Positions 49,826 to 58,126 of a DNA stretch of 64,000 nucleotides are shown piece by piece. Every line of letters begins with the position of its first letter. Positions within the stretch are counted from its first letter, which is position 1. The stretch spans positions 1-64,000 of the forward strand of contig NZ_FNDK01000003.1 in the NCBI RefSeq assembly GCF_900099605.1. Reading direction: 5' to 3'. This stretch comes from Alteribacillus persepolensis (GTDB lineage Bacteria > Bacillota > Bacilli > Bacillales > Marinococcaceae). Both the position numbers and the translations under genes were made by a program. The notes beneath the pieces were generated by a model. That model searched no databases, had not been told where the DNA came from, and saw only the letters and a program-made list of their open reading frames with translations.

Positions 49826-51049
49826 ATGCTATCAAAAGAAAATAATGAATTATTAACACGGGTGACAGGAGACGCCCCAATGGCAATGTTCATGAAACAA
49901 TTCTGGGTGCCGGCTGTACGTGCCGGACGCCTGGAAAGCGGGGGAGAGCCGGTACGCGTAACATTATTTGGAGAGAGTTATGTTGCGTTTCGAGCAGATA
50001 ATGGACAAGTTGGCTTTTTTGATGAAGCATGTCCGCACCGGGGGACATCGCTTGCGCTAGGACGTAATGAAGATAATGCTTTAACATGTTTGTTTCACGG
50101 CTGGAAATTTGACGTGTCGGGGCAGTGCGTGGAAGCACCTACGGAACCAGCAGAGCGCATGGAGTCTTTTTGTAAAAAAGTACCGCTAAAACACTATAAA
50201 GTACGTGAAGCAGGAGGCATTGTCTGGGTATGGCTCGGTGAAGGAGAGCCGACACAATTTCCAGACTTTGAATTTAACAACCTGCCTGAGTCCAATTTGT
50301 TAATCCGGATTGCCGAAGTGGACTGCAACTGGCTGCAAATTTTAGAGGGAACATTGGATTCTGCGCATGTATCGGTGCTGCATAAATCATGGACAGAAAA
50401 GGTCGGTGCAACAGTATCGAAAACAAAATATGATTTATCGCCGAGGTATGAAATTGATCCGCAGCCATACGGGTATCGAGCTGGTGCTTTACGCAATATG
50501 CCAAATGGTGATAAATACGTAAGAATTTCTGAGTATGTCCAGCCGTGGTATTCATTCATACCAAAATCGCCAGAAGAAAATCATGTCGGCTCAATGGTTA
50601 TTCCAATTGACGATTACCGTTCTGTGCAATGGTTCGTATTCTATAATTACAATCGTGAGTTGACATTTGAAGATGCAGCGATCATTGAAAGACAATTTGG
50701 CATTGATCCGAATAACCCTGTCGATAATTTTTATGAAGGAAGCTATGAAGAGAGATGGAAACAAGATCGCTCTAAAATGAAAGATCATTTTACGGGTCTG
50801 TACGGAGTCCTGGTAGAAGATTATGTTATTAACGAAGGCATGGGAAAAATTGTTGATCGTTCCAAAGAATATTTAGGCTCAAGCGATATGCTGATTACAA
50901 GAATTCGAAGACATCTGTTAAAGGGCTTAAAAGATATGCAGGAAGATAAAGTGCCAAAGGGGTTAGATGAAGAGGTTGATTATTTCAATATCCGGTCGAC
51001 CAATGGTGTGCTGCCTCAGGAAGAAGATTGGCGCAATACACCAAAATAA
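49826..51049 (+). CDS. Rieske non-haem iron oxygenase, alpha subunit
   Basis: The ATG at 49826 follows GGGAGGAG. The 407-residue protein has the [2Fe-2S] ligands in CPHRGTSLALG (about 67-77) and CLFHGWKFD (about 87-95), and the mononuclear-iron segment DCNWLQILEGTLDSAHVSVLH (about 171-191, written here as DCNWLQILEGTLDSAH and VSVLH), with two His ligands. The closest architecture is the phthalate-4,5-dioxygenase/phenoxybenzoate dioxygenase/vanillate demethylase class. It would hydroxylate or O-demethylate the aromatic acid to give the substrate of the extradiol enzyme. A flavin-iron-sulfur reductase is expected but none is encoded in the window. Confidence 0.88.
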   Translation: MLSKENNELLTRVTGDAPMAMFMKQFWVPAVRAGRLESGGEPVRVTLFGESYVAFRADNGQVGFFDEACPHRGTSLALGRNEDNALTCLFHGWKFDVSGQCVEAPTEPAERMESFCKKVPLKHYKVREAGGIVWVWLGEGEPTQFPDFEFNNLPESNLLIRIAEVDCNWLQILEGTLDSAHVSVLHKSWTEKVGATVSKTKYDLSPRYEIDPQPYGYRAGALRNMPNGDKYVRISEYVQPWYSFIPKSPEENHVGSMVIPIDDYRSVQWFVFYNYNRELTFEDAAIIERQFGIDPNNPVDNFYEGSYEERWKQDRSKMKDHFTGLYGVLVEDYVINEGMGKIVDRSKEYLGSSDMLITRIRRHLLKGLKDMQEDKVPKGLDEEVDYFNIRSTNGVLPQEEDWRNTPK

Positions 51050-51069
51050 AAACAAAGGGGGATATTTCA

Positions 51070-51453
51070 ATGACAGCAAAGAAATCGGTTCAGCTTTCAG
51101 GTGTCACGCACGGAAAGGCTCCTATTCCGATGGGGGCTAGAATCGGTTCTTTCGTCTGTTCTTCTGCCATTATGGGAAAAGACGCAAGAACTGATGAGCT
51201 GCCAGAAGATGAACAGCAGCAGATAACGTGTTTATTTGAAAACATCAAGCAGTTTATGGAAGAAGCAGGAGGATCTCCTAAAGATATTATTAAACTATCG
51301 GTTTACTTAAAAGATGACAGCGTACGATCGTTGTTTAATGACGGCTGGCGGGAAATGTTTCCTGACCCTGATGATCGGCCGGCCCGGCATATCACGGTGA
51401 AAGATCTTCGCCGCGGAATGTGTGCACAAGTAGAAATTACAGCCGTGCTGTGA
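51070..51453 (+). CDS. RidA family protein
   Basis: The 127-residue protein has the YjgF/YER057c/UK114 fold: GARIGSFVCSSAIMG, ENIKQFMEEAGGSPKDIIKLSVYLKD (split: ENIKQFMEEAGGSPKDI and IKLSVYLKD), PARHITVKDL and QVEITAV. The Arg before a hydrophobic strand that binds the substrate carboxylate is replaced by RPARHIT, so general imine/enamine deaminase activity is uncertain. Homologues in aromatic clusters deaminate 2-aminomuconate or hydrolyse enamines. Its place between the Rieske and aldolase genes suggests removal of a reactive intermediate. Confidence 0.83.
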   Translation: MTAKKSVQLSGVTHGKAPIPMGARIGSFVCSSAIMGKDARTDELPEDEQQQITCLFENIKQFMEEAGGSPKDIIKLSVYLKDDSVRSLFNDGWREMFPDPDDRPARHITVKDLRRGMCAQVEITAVL

Positions 51454-51471
51454 AAAGAAAGGAGCAACGTT

Positions 51472-52131
51472 ATGCCAGAAGATATATTCGTAGAAAAACT
51501 CAGCCATCTGGATACATGCGCTGTATCCGATGCATTAGATTCGTTAGGAATACAAGGAGCAGCTCTTGGGATCAAGCAGGTGTCGGTGGCAAAGAAAATT
51601 ACGGGCAGAGCGATTACCGTAAAACTTACGTCGAAAGACTCGGCTCCTCCTTCTTCCCGCCATTTAGGCACCGCTGCTGTGGAAGCTGCCTCCCATGGAG
51701 ATGTTATTGTCGTTGAACATGGAAGAACAGATGTTGCTGGCTGGGGAGGGAATTTATCTGTAGCAGCTTCACAAAAAGGAATCAGCGGCATTATTATCGA
51801 CGGAGCACTGCGGGATGTGGATGAGATGTGGTCTTTGCAGTTTCCGGCTTATGCAGCGAGTGCTGTTCCCGTTACAGCAAGGGGAAGAATTGCAGAAGAA
51901 TCATGTAATGAACCAATTACGGTAGCAGGAATCGATGTGAAGCCAAACGACCTGGTTATCGCGGACAGAAGCGGGGTTGTATTTATTCCCGAAAAAATAG
52001 CAAAAGAAGTGATAGACAAGGCAGAAGAGATTATGAAAAAGGAAGAAAAAATGGCGCAAAGCATCAGGCAGGGAGTCCCTGTGAGTTCGGTGATGGGGAA
52101 AAACTATGAAACGATGCTGCAAGAGGAGTAA
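51472..52131 (+). CDS. RraA-like aldolase (CHA/HMG aldolase type, paralogue 3)
   Basis: AAAGGAG precedes the ATG. The 219-residue protein has VIVVEHGRTDVAGWGGNLSV (about 76-95), GIIIDGALRDVDEM (Arg-Asp about 117-118) and NDLVIADRSGVVFIPEK (about 160-176; Asp-Arg-Ser-Gly replaces the commoner Asp-Asp-x-Gly). The metal site of class II pyruvate aldolases of this fold is kept. In the operon with LigJ- and LigB-type enzymes it would cleave 4-carboxy-4-hydroxy-2-oxoadipate to pyruvate and oxaloacetate. It differs from both paralogues upstream. Confidence 0.85.
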   Translation: MPEDIFVEKLSHLDTCAVSDALDSLGIQGAALGIKQVSVAKKITGRAITVKLTSKDSAPPSSRHLGTAAVEAASHGDVIVVEHGRTDVAGWGGNLSVAASQKGISGIIIDGALRDVDEMWSLQFPAYAASAVPVTARGRIAEESCNEPITVAGIDVKPNDLVIADRSGVVFIPEKIAKEVIDKAEEIMKKEEKMAQSIRQGVPVSSVMGKNYETMLQEE

Positions 52132-52207
52132 GCCGTTTTTCGAAGGGGAAAGCATACTTCCCCTTCGTTTTGAAAACGGTGTCATTACATAAGGGGGAGG
52201 CCGGCAC

Positions 52208-53173
52208 ATGAAAAAACATTGCTTAATTATTTATATGGCGGTTTTATTACTTATTATAAGCGGATGTTCAGAGCAGACATCAGGCCGCGAAGAAGAATAT
52301 CCAGAAAAGGCAATTGAAATCATTTTACCTTTTCCAGCTGGCGGCAATTACGATGGGGCTGCACGTACATTAACCAAATATGCGGAGCAATACTTGCCAA
52401 ACGAACAATCCTTTGCCCTCATTAATAAGACGGGGGGAGCGAATACGGCCGGGGTGACAGAAGTATTTCATGCAGATCCAGACGGTTACACGCTCGGTTT
52501 TGTACAAACGTCCGCGATTACAGCCGAACCCCACTACGGGCATGTGTCCTATAATCACGACAGCTTTCAGCCAATCATGAAAGTATTGCAGGTAGATGGC
52601 TATATGTTTGTTAACGATGATGCCCCGTGGGAATCTTTTGATGACTGGCTTGATTATGTAAAAAAGAATCCAGGTGACTTTAAAGTGTCTGCTGTGCCAG
52701 GAGCAGTGCCGTTACTTGAGACCATACAAGCAGAAGCCGGAATAGATTTTGACATCGTTCCGTTTGATGGTTTTGCAGAAGCAACAACAGCTCTATTGGG
52801 GGGGCACGTAGATGCAACAGTGGGGACTGTCCCTGGTATGAAGACACATCTTGACGATGGAAATGTCCGTCCGCTGTTCAGCTCTACTGGAAGAGATATA
52901 AAAGGAGATATTCCAACATTAAAAGAAAAAGGTGTAGAGATTGAAGATAATAAAATGGTTGGATTAATCGCACCAAAAGGACTGCCTGAAGAAAAAGCAG
53001 ACATCTTAGATGAGGTTTTCAAAAAAGCACTTGATGATCCTGATTTACAGAAAGAATTTGAACAGCTGGGATATGAAGCTGTCTATGCAGACGCAAAGGA
53101 ATTTCAAGAGCAAATTACCTCTACCTTTCAAACCGATGAAAAGATTTTAAAAACAGCAGGGTTGATTGAATAA
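52208..53173 (+). CDS. tctC: TctC-family solute-binding lipoprotein
   Basis: The 321-residue protein starts behind GGGGGAGG. It has a lipobox LLIISGC (Cys about 19), then the TctC/Bug fold with ILPFPAGGNYDGAARTL, INKTGGANTAGV and FKVSAVPGAVPLLETI. It is followed by TctB and TctA, forming a complete tripartite tricarboxylate transporter. Such systems take up citrate, tartrate, terephthalate and other carboxylates. It is almost colinear with the orphan TctC at 30923-31915; the differences are concentrated near the N-terminal linker and the C-terminus. Confidence 0.92.
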   Translation: MKKHCLIIYMAVLLLIISGCSEQTSGREEEYPEKAIEIILPFPAGGNYDGAARTLTKYAEQYLPNEQSFALINKTGGANTAGVTEVFHADPDGYTLGFVQTSAITAEPHYGHVSYNHDSFQPIMKVLQVDGYMFVNDDAPWESFDDWLDYVKKNPGDFKVSAVPGAVPLLETIQAEAGIDFDIVPFDGFAEATTALLGGHVDATVGTVPGMKTHLDDGNVRPLFSSTGRDIKGDIPTLKEKGVEIEDNKMVGLIAPKGLPEEKADILDEVFKKALDDPDLQKEFEQLGYEAVYADAKEFQEQITSTFQTDEKILKTAGLIE

Positions 53174-53228
53174 ATACGGCGGATGCACCACTTCTTATCT
53201 GCCAAATCAGGAAGGAGGCGCTGTATTG

Positions 53229-53681
53229 ATGAGCCAAAAAAAAGCAACCTACGTTGTGCTGATAGTTCTCATATTGATAGGGGCTCGTTACTGGATGCAA
53301 GCAAACGATTTGTCCGGGGCAGCGAATCAAGACACGATTGGACCTGGTTATTTTCCCAATGTTTTATCAATAGCCCTGTTTGTGCTTTGTGGAATTAGTT
53401 TTTTGCAGACGTTATATTCTAAAGATGAAGAAAAAATTGAACTGCCTAGTAAAAAACTTCTCGCTGCTACGATTATGGTGACTGTTTTATTTGTTGCCAG
53501 CGTAAGTACCTTTGGATTTTTCTATCTGCAAACCTTTCTATTTTTACTCGTTTTATTTACAATTTACCGCTTTTCAACAGGCATGAATGTGCGGATTGTT
53601 GCTGCTAATGCGGCAATGGCATTCGGATTGTCTCTATTTTTCTATGTTGTGTTTGACCTTGTCATGACAGTAAGGTTCTAA
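53229..53681 (+). CDS. tctB: tripartite tricarboxylate transporter small membrane subunit
   Basis: The ATG at 53229 follows GGAAGGAGG. The 150-residue protein has four membrane helices (about 7-24, 38-57, 74-93 with 98-115, and 123-146) and the family motif DTIGPGYFPNVLSIAL (about 34-49). TctB forms the small membrane part of the TTT carrier. It lies between tctC and tctA. Confidence 0.9.
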   Translation: MSQKKATYVVLIVLILIGARYWMQANDLSGAANQDTIGPGYFPNVLSIALFVLCGISFLQTLYSKDEEKIELPSKKLLAATIMVTVLFVASVSTFGFFYLQTFLFLLVLFTIYRFSTGMNVRIVAANAAMAFGLSLFFYVVFDLVMTVRF

Positions 53682-53702
53682 AGGGAAAAAAGGAGGTTGG
53701 GG

Positions 53703-55208
53703 ATGGAATTTTTGCACCTGGATATTATTGACATTGCGTTATTAATCTTTGTCATTCTTTGCGGTACATTTGTTGGAATGTTTGCAGGATCTTTACCTGG
53801 AATAGGCGCTATGGTGGCCATTGTTATTCTGCTTCCTCTGACCTATAATATGGAACCGTTATTTGCTATATTACTGCTGCTTGCCACCTATCAAGCAGCA
53901 GAATACGGAGGATCGATATCATCGATTACACTTGGTATTCCCGGCACACCTGCTGCTACAGCTACGTTAATGGATGGAACACCGCTTGCCCGCAGCAATT
54001 CCCCTGGAAAAGCATTAGCGTATTCTCTCACAGCATCTACCATGGGTGGTGTATTCGGCGCCGTAATCTTAACCACATTAGCAGCTCCAATGGCTTCGTT
54101 TGCTTTACAGCTTTCCGCACCTGAATTCGCACTGATCGGCCTTTTAGGTCTTGCAGGAGTGGGAGCGCTCAGCTCTCAAGATATAACGAAAAGTCTTATT
54201 TCTGTCGTGCTTGGCCTGATGGCAGCAACGATTGGAATGGATGATTTCACCGGGGCGCTGCGTTTTACAGAAGGGTTTAATGGACTGATTGATGGTTTAA
54301 ATATTATTGCTGTCATTACAGGTGTGTTTGCGATTAGTGAAATATTGACCATGATCAATAAAAACTTAAATAAAAAGCGGAACGTCGATAGAGAAGGGAA
54401 AAAAGTAAGGTTATCTCTTCCGGAAATGACAAAAACCGCAAAGCCGATGGGGATTGGTTCGATAACTGGGACGATTATGGGCATCATTCCGGGAATTGGA
54501 CCAGGGGCTTCTTCTTGGTTTGCTTATGCGATTGCCAAGAAATCTTCCAAACACAAAGAGCAATTTGGAAAAGGAAGTCCGGAAGGGATTGCGGCACCAG
54601 AAGCGGCCAACAATGCTTCTGTCGGCGGAGCGCTTCTGCCGTTATTAACATTAGGTATACCTGGGTCAGCTGCTACCGCTGTGATCTTAGGGGCTTTTGT
54701 GATTCATGGTATTCAGCCGGGTCCTGAAGTGATAACAAATGAACCAGCTTTGACATATGGCATTTTCGTCGGGTTCTTTTTAACAACTGTTGCGATGTTT
54801 ATTACCGGAAAAATATTAACACCATGGTTTGCCAGAGTATTAACGATTCCCGCTTCTATTCTAGTACCTGTCATCTTGATGTTATCGATTATAGGGGTAT
54901 ATACCGCACAAAGCTCATATTTTGATGTATGGGTGGCGTTAATATTAGGGTTATGTGCTTTCTTTCTTATTAAGCTTCGCTTCTCCATTCCGTCATTTGT
55001 ATTAGCATTTATTTTAGGACCAATTATTGAATCGAATGTTCGGCGATCGCTGATTATGTCTGACGGCAGTTATCTGATTTTTGTCACAAGACCCTATTCA
55101 CTTGTCATATTATTGATGATAACTGCATTAATTTTGATTACCATCATAACTAAGCTTAATAGAAACAAACAGGAAACAACGTCCAATTCAAGTGGCATTT
55201 CGTCTTAA
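53703..55208 (+). CDS. tctA: tripartite tricarboxylate transporter large membrane subunit
   Basis: The ATG at 53703 follows AGGAGG by six bases; a TTG at 53697 directly abuts the site. The 501-residue protein has 11-12 helices and the TctA signatures GTFVGMFAGSLPGIGAMVAI (about 19-38), EYGGSISSITLGIPGTPAAT (about 65-84), GIIPGIGPGASSWFAYAIAKK and GGALLPLLTLGIPGSAATA. The two similar Gly-Pro-rich segments form the transport path. It ends the sigma-54 operon, indicating that substrate uptake is co-induced with catabolism. Confidence 0.92.
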   Translation: MEFLHLDIIDIALLIFVILCGTFVGMFAGSLPGIGAMVAIVILLPLTYNMEPLFAILLLLATYQAAEYGGSISSITLGIPGTPAATATLMDGTPLARSNSPGKALAYSLTASTMGGVFGAVILTTLAAPMASFALQLSAPEFALIGLLGLAGVGALSSQDITKSLISVVLGLMAATIGMDDFTGALRFTEGFNGLIDGLNIIAVITGVFAISEILTMINKNLNKKRNVDREGKKVRLSLPEMTKTAKPMGIGSITGTIMGIIPGIGPGASSWFAYAIAKKSSKHKEQFGKGSPEGIAAPEAANNASVGGALLPLLTLGIPGSAATAVILGAFVIHGIQPGPEVITNEPALTYGIFVGFFLTTVAMFITGKILTPWFARVLTIPASILVPVILMLSIIGVYTAQSSYFDVWVALILGLCAFFLIKLRFSIPSFVLAFILGPIIESNVRRSLIMSDGSYLIFVTRPYSLVILLMITALILITIITKLNRNKQETTSNSSGISS

Positions 55209-55283
55209 AAGAAAAATGATGGGGATACGTGGATGCCTGCTCATTTTTTCATGCATCCTGATGTGATGAAGGGAGATGGGAAA

Positions 55284-55427
55284 ATGCTGTTTGTTTGTAA
55301 AAACCATGTAGTAAAAGGGTTACAAGCGACAATTATTCCTCACATTGGAAAGCTCTCCGAACATAGGAGATGCACATGTAAGTTCTGCAAAGGCAAAGCA
55401 CAGTATAAGTTATTTCATTTATGGTAA
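55284..55427 (+). CDS. small CxxC protein, conserved in bacilli
   Basis: The ATG at 55284 follows GGGAGATGG. The 47-residue protein (MLFVCKNHVVKGLQ, then PHIGKL, CTCKFCKGKAQYKLF) has a first Cys-x2-His (CKNH) and a later Cys-x2-Cys (CKFC), a probable small zinc-binding knuckle. I recall similar unannotated small proteins in other Bacillaceae with the ending KAEYKLF. Function is unknown. Confidence 0.62.
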   Translation: MLFVCKNHVVKGLQATIIPHIGKLSEHRRCTCKFCKGKAQYKLFHLW

Positions 55428-55503
55428 ATCGAAAGGGGGAAAAGAGGAGAGGGGGGTGTGATGATGGGATGTGACGTGACACATTTGAAGGGCAGTAAAA
55501 TAA

Positions 55504-55547
55504 AAAACGAGAATGACCGTTTCCAAAGAATAGGTCATTCTCGTTTT
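55504..55547. terminator. bidirectional intrinsic terminator
   Basis: AAAACGAGAATGACC (55504-55518) pairs with GGTCATTCTCGTTTT (55533-55547). Confidence 0.85.
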
Positions 55548-55641
55548 GCTTTATGGACAGGAAAGGACAGCACGCTTTTTTTATAAGAGTATCTCGCATG
55601 CCTAGCCGACATTCTTTCTTTTCAGGCGCTGGCACTGTTCT

Positions 55642-56280
55642 TTATTGAAAATAATTCATGATAGTGTTTTTGTTAAATGGAAGGCTTTCATAAGACGTAT
55701 GAATACTAAATGAGATGCGGTCATTTGTCAGGCTGAATTGTTCTGCTTTCACTTCGATATTTTGGGAATTGCTGATTTCTGTAACGGCTACATAAATGTC
55801 TTCGCGGTCGGGATTGACCTCAATCCACTCCGGCATTTCATAGTTTTTCTTAATATAATTTAATACTTGGCGGTTAGGAAGCTGCAGCTGTCCAAGACTA
55901 ATAGATTCTTGTTTTAACACTAAATCTCCATTTTCTTGCACGAGTGGTTTTAGCACGACGGTTGCCGGAATCTGCTGGCCGAATGCTCGAATCGAACCAC
56001 TCAAGTGTACGCCATCATCGAGTTCTATAGAGTAAGGAGCCCGTTGCCCATCATAAAATTCATTAATATACCGGTTAATCAGCTGATTTAAATTGTTTTT
56101 GTCTGTTACAATCGAAAACTCGACATCGGTTGCTTCGGACTGGTTACGCGGCAAAAATATCGGTTCATCCGGGTCAGCATTAAACTGCATATATAACCAA
56201 AACATAACGACGATATTTACCGCAAGCAAGAGGAAAAAGGATATTTTCCATCTATTCATTCGTTTTAAGCGGGTAATCAT
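55642..56280 (-). CDS. ypmS: YpmS family protein (DUF2140)
   Basis: The 212-residue protein has one N-terminal membrane helix (about 12-32, ISFFLLLAVNIVVMFWLYM) and an extracytoplasmic beta-rich domain (FSIVTDKNNLNQLINRYI, VHLSGSIRAFGQQIPATVVL, GQLQLPNRQVLNYIKKNY) typical of YpmS. Its ATG overlaps the stop of ypmR (ATGA), indicating translational coupling. The pair is conserved in bacilli; the role of YpmS is not established. Confidence 0.86.
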   Translation of the reverse strand: MITRLKRMNRWKISFFLLLAVNIVVMFWLYMQFNADPDEPIFLPRNQSEATDVEFSIVTDKNNLNQLINRYINEFYDGQRAPYSIELDDGVHLSGSIRAFGQQIPATVVLKPLVQENGDLVLKQESISLGQLQLPNRQVLNYIKKNYEMPEWIEVNPDREDIYVAVTEISNSQNIEVKAEQFSLTNDRISFSIHTSYESLPFNKNTIMNYFQ

Positions 56281-57233
56281 TGTGTGTCTTCACCTTCTGC
56301 TGGGAGTACTTCTGGTTTAATATATTCAAATACGCGCTTGGCTATTTCTACATATCCTTTGCTGCTTGGATGAAAGTTGTCCTCGGCAAAGTAACTCTCG
56401 TCCGCTGATTGAAACACATCATCAAGCGGAATGAATGCAGCTTGTTCATCTTCTGCTGTGATGTCATTTCCAATCTCATTCCAGTCTTTTACAATTTGAT
56501 TTAATTCGGGGATGTGGTCAAAGTACAGATGAAATGGATTGAACAGGCCGACAAGATAGACAGAGGCATCTTCATTTTTGGCACGAATCGTTTCAAACAC
56601 TTCTTCCAGACGGTTTTCGTAGTCAGCGGAAGCATCGGCAAATACGTCATATGTGAGATTCTGGAGGTTGGAGCGAAAAATGTGCATGATGTCATTTGCA
56701 CCAATAGTGATGAGAATTACGTCTGCATTTTTAATGGATGTACTTATCTCCGGTTCCTGCATACGCTGAACAAGCTGATCCGTCCGGTTACCGCGTTTGC
56801 CGTAATTTTCAATGGTAAAGTTTACAGGCGGAACGCTGCTGCTGCTGATTATTCTTTCTAAAATACCAATATATCCTTCATTGTTCGTAGCATCACCGAC
56901 ACCTTGTGTAAGGGAATCACCGATGGCTACCATATTGACACTAGTGTCAATGTGTTCAGACCGATGTTCTTGCACCATTTCTGCAACGGCTGTCTGGACA
57001 TGGTTTTCAATCATGGAAGATTGGGAAACAGAAGCAGTCTCAACCGCCTCTTTCGCATGGTACTCGTCCATAGGAGTATGTTTTTTGGGATGGTCCAAAG
57101 GCTGGGACACGCTGCTGAAAGGACGGGAGCTGTCTTCCCCTGCTGCAGACGTCATATTGTTTACCGCCCATGCTCCTAAAATGCACAATAAAAACAGTAT
57201 GAAGCTGTATAACCATAATTTATTTTTTTTCAT
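56277..57233 (-). CDS. ypmR: SGNH/GDSL hydrolase YpmR, membrane-anchored or secreted
   Basis: The 318-residue protein has an N-terminal hydrophobic segment (about 6-24) and a long linker. The SGNH lipase/esterase fold follows: block I VAIGDSLTQGVGD (Ser about 107), Gly in NYGKRGNRTDQ, block III ITIGANDIMH (Asn about 178) and block V EDNFHPSSKGYVEIA (Asp and His about 288-291). It acts outside the cytoplasmic membrane on an ester. GGTGAT precedes the ATG. It forms an overlapping two-gene operon with ypmS. Confidence 0.88.
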   Translation of the reverse strand: MKKNKLWLYSFILFLLCILGAWAVNNMTSAAGEDSSRPFSSVSQPLDHPKKHTPMDEYHAKEAVETASVSQSSMIENHVQTAVAEMVQEHRSEHIDTSVNMVAIGDSLTQGVGDATNNEGYIGILERIISSSSVPPVNFTIENYGKRGNRTDQLVQRMQEPEISTSIKNADVILITIGANDIMHIFRSNLQNLTYDVFADASADYENRLEEVFETIRAKNEDASVYLVGLFNPFHLYFDHIPELNQIVKDWNEIGNDITAEDEQAAFIPLDDVFQSADESYFAEDNFHPSSKGYVEIAKRVFEYIKPEVLPAEGEDTQ

Positions 57234-57486
57234 TGTTTATCACCATCATATTCTCCTACATCCCATCCGTTATCTAATGATATGATAATTTTTATTTTAA
57301 CAGAATGTAGAATAGTAGTTTAAGGAATTCGATAGACATGAAGGAATTAGGAGCTTTGCATCACGACACGAAGGCCGATAAATGTATCAGTGTGTCCGCA
57401 AATGTTTAATAGAGGGACAATATGAAGTTTTGACCAAGCGGAAGCAGGCTATACCTTACATAAAAGGAGAAAAAGGAATGCAGAAG

Positions 57487-57525
57487 AGCAACGTCATGCA
57501 CAGAAGATGCGGCGTTGCTTATTTT
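57487..57525 (+). terminator. terminator-like hairpin
   Basis: AGCAACGTC pairs with GGCGTTGCT (one G-T), then TATTTTTG. No gene ends directly before it, so its role is unclear. Confidence 0.45.
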
Positions 57526-57680
57526 TGTCCTGACGCAGCACAGGCAGATCATTGTGTTATCAATCCTTTGGAGAGAAGCCGTATACGTTGCAGCGAGGCA
57601 GTTTGCAGGCTCTCAGGACGGAGATTTTTCTCCTTAGCCCGAGCTTCTTTTTTCAGGGTGCTGGCCGCTTTTCTTATAGA

Positions 57681-57920
57681 GTAAGAAAGTATAAAAGTTC
57701 GGCGTTGTCAACAGGAGATACTTCCACAGGATATGGTGACTTCAACGCCCGCCACAGGACGTGCTTCCATAGGATATGGTGACTTCTACGTTGCACACAG
57801 GACGTGTGCGTTCTTAGTAGAAGAACCTTACCGAAGAACCTTACCGAAGAACCTTACCAAAGTTCCTTCACCGTAGCCGAACGTCTCCCTTGCAAGGTAC
57901 TTACGCTTTTCTTTGTAAAA
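57681..57920. repeat. dispersed intergenic repeat, copy B (most complete)
   Basis: It begins with AAGTATAAAAGTTCGGCGTT, continues with the GGTGACTTC.ACG / ACAGGACGTG modules also found in copy A, and ends with the AGCCGAAC...AAGG..CTTACGCTTTTCTTT tail. A 13-bp unit GAAGAACCTTACC is repeated three times at 57820-57858, where copy A has a different unit. Confidence 0.75.
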
Positions 57921-58126
57921 AATTTTTTACGAAAGGGTGAAAAATTTTACGGTGCAGATTACTGTTTGCACAGTTAAAATAATATGAAACGTATCGATAA
58001 GGTGCAAACGCTTGAATATGGCAATGACTGCAAAGGATGGCATAAAAATTGCAAATTATCAAGGGTACTTCATGCCTTTGTTTATCGACTGGAATTGTCA
58101 AAATCATCTAAAAAGGGGGAAGCAGC

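Larger units (their letters stand above)
57234..58126. other. long intergenic region with dispersed repeat copy B
   Basis: No convincing gene is present; the open frames lack ribosome binding sites and family features. A hairpin followed by ATTTTTG lies at 57487-57525. Repeat copy B fills 57681-57920. The stretch from about 57921 to 58126 is AT-rich and should hold the promoter of the downstream carrier, but I find no reliable -35/-10 pair. Confidence 0.55.

Noticed and set aside
57382-57684. Open frame of 100 codons before repeat copy B
   Set aside because: No ribosome binding site at the start, mixed composition rich in Arg and Cys, and it crosses a hairpin; no family recognised.
57820-57858. 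Short direct repeats that could suggest a CRISPR array
   Set aside because: The 13-bp units are contiguous with no spacers, and no cas genes are present; they are part of the dispersed intergenic repeat.
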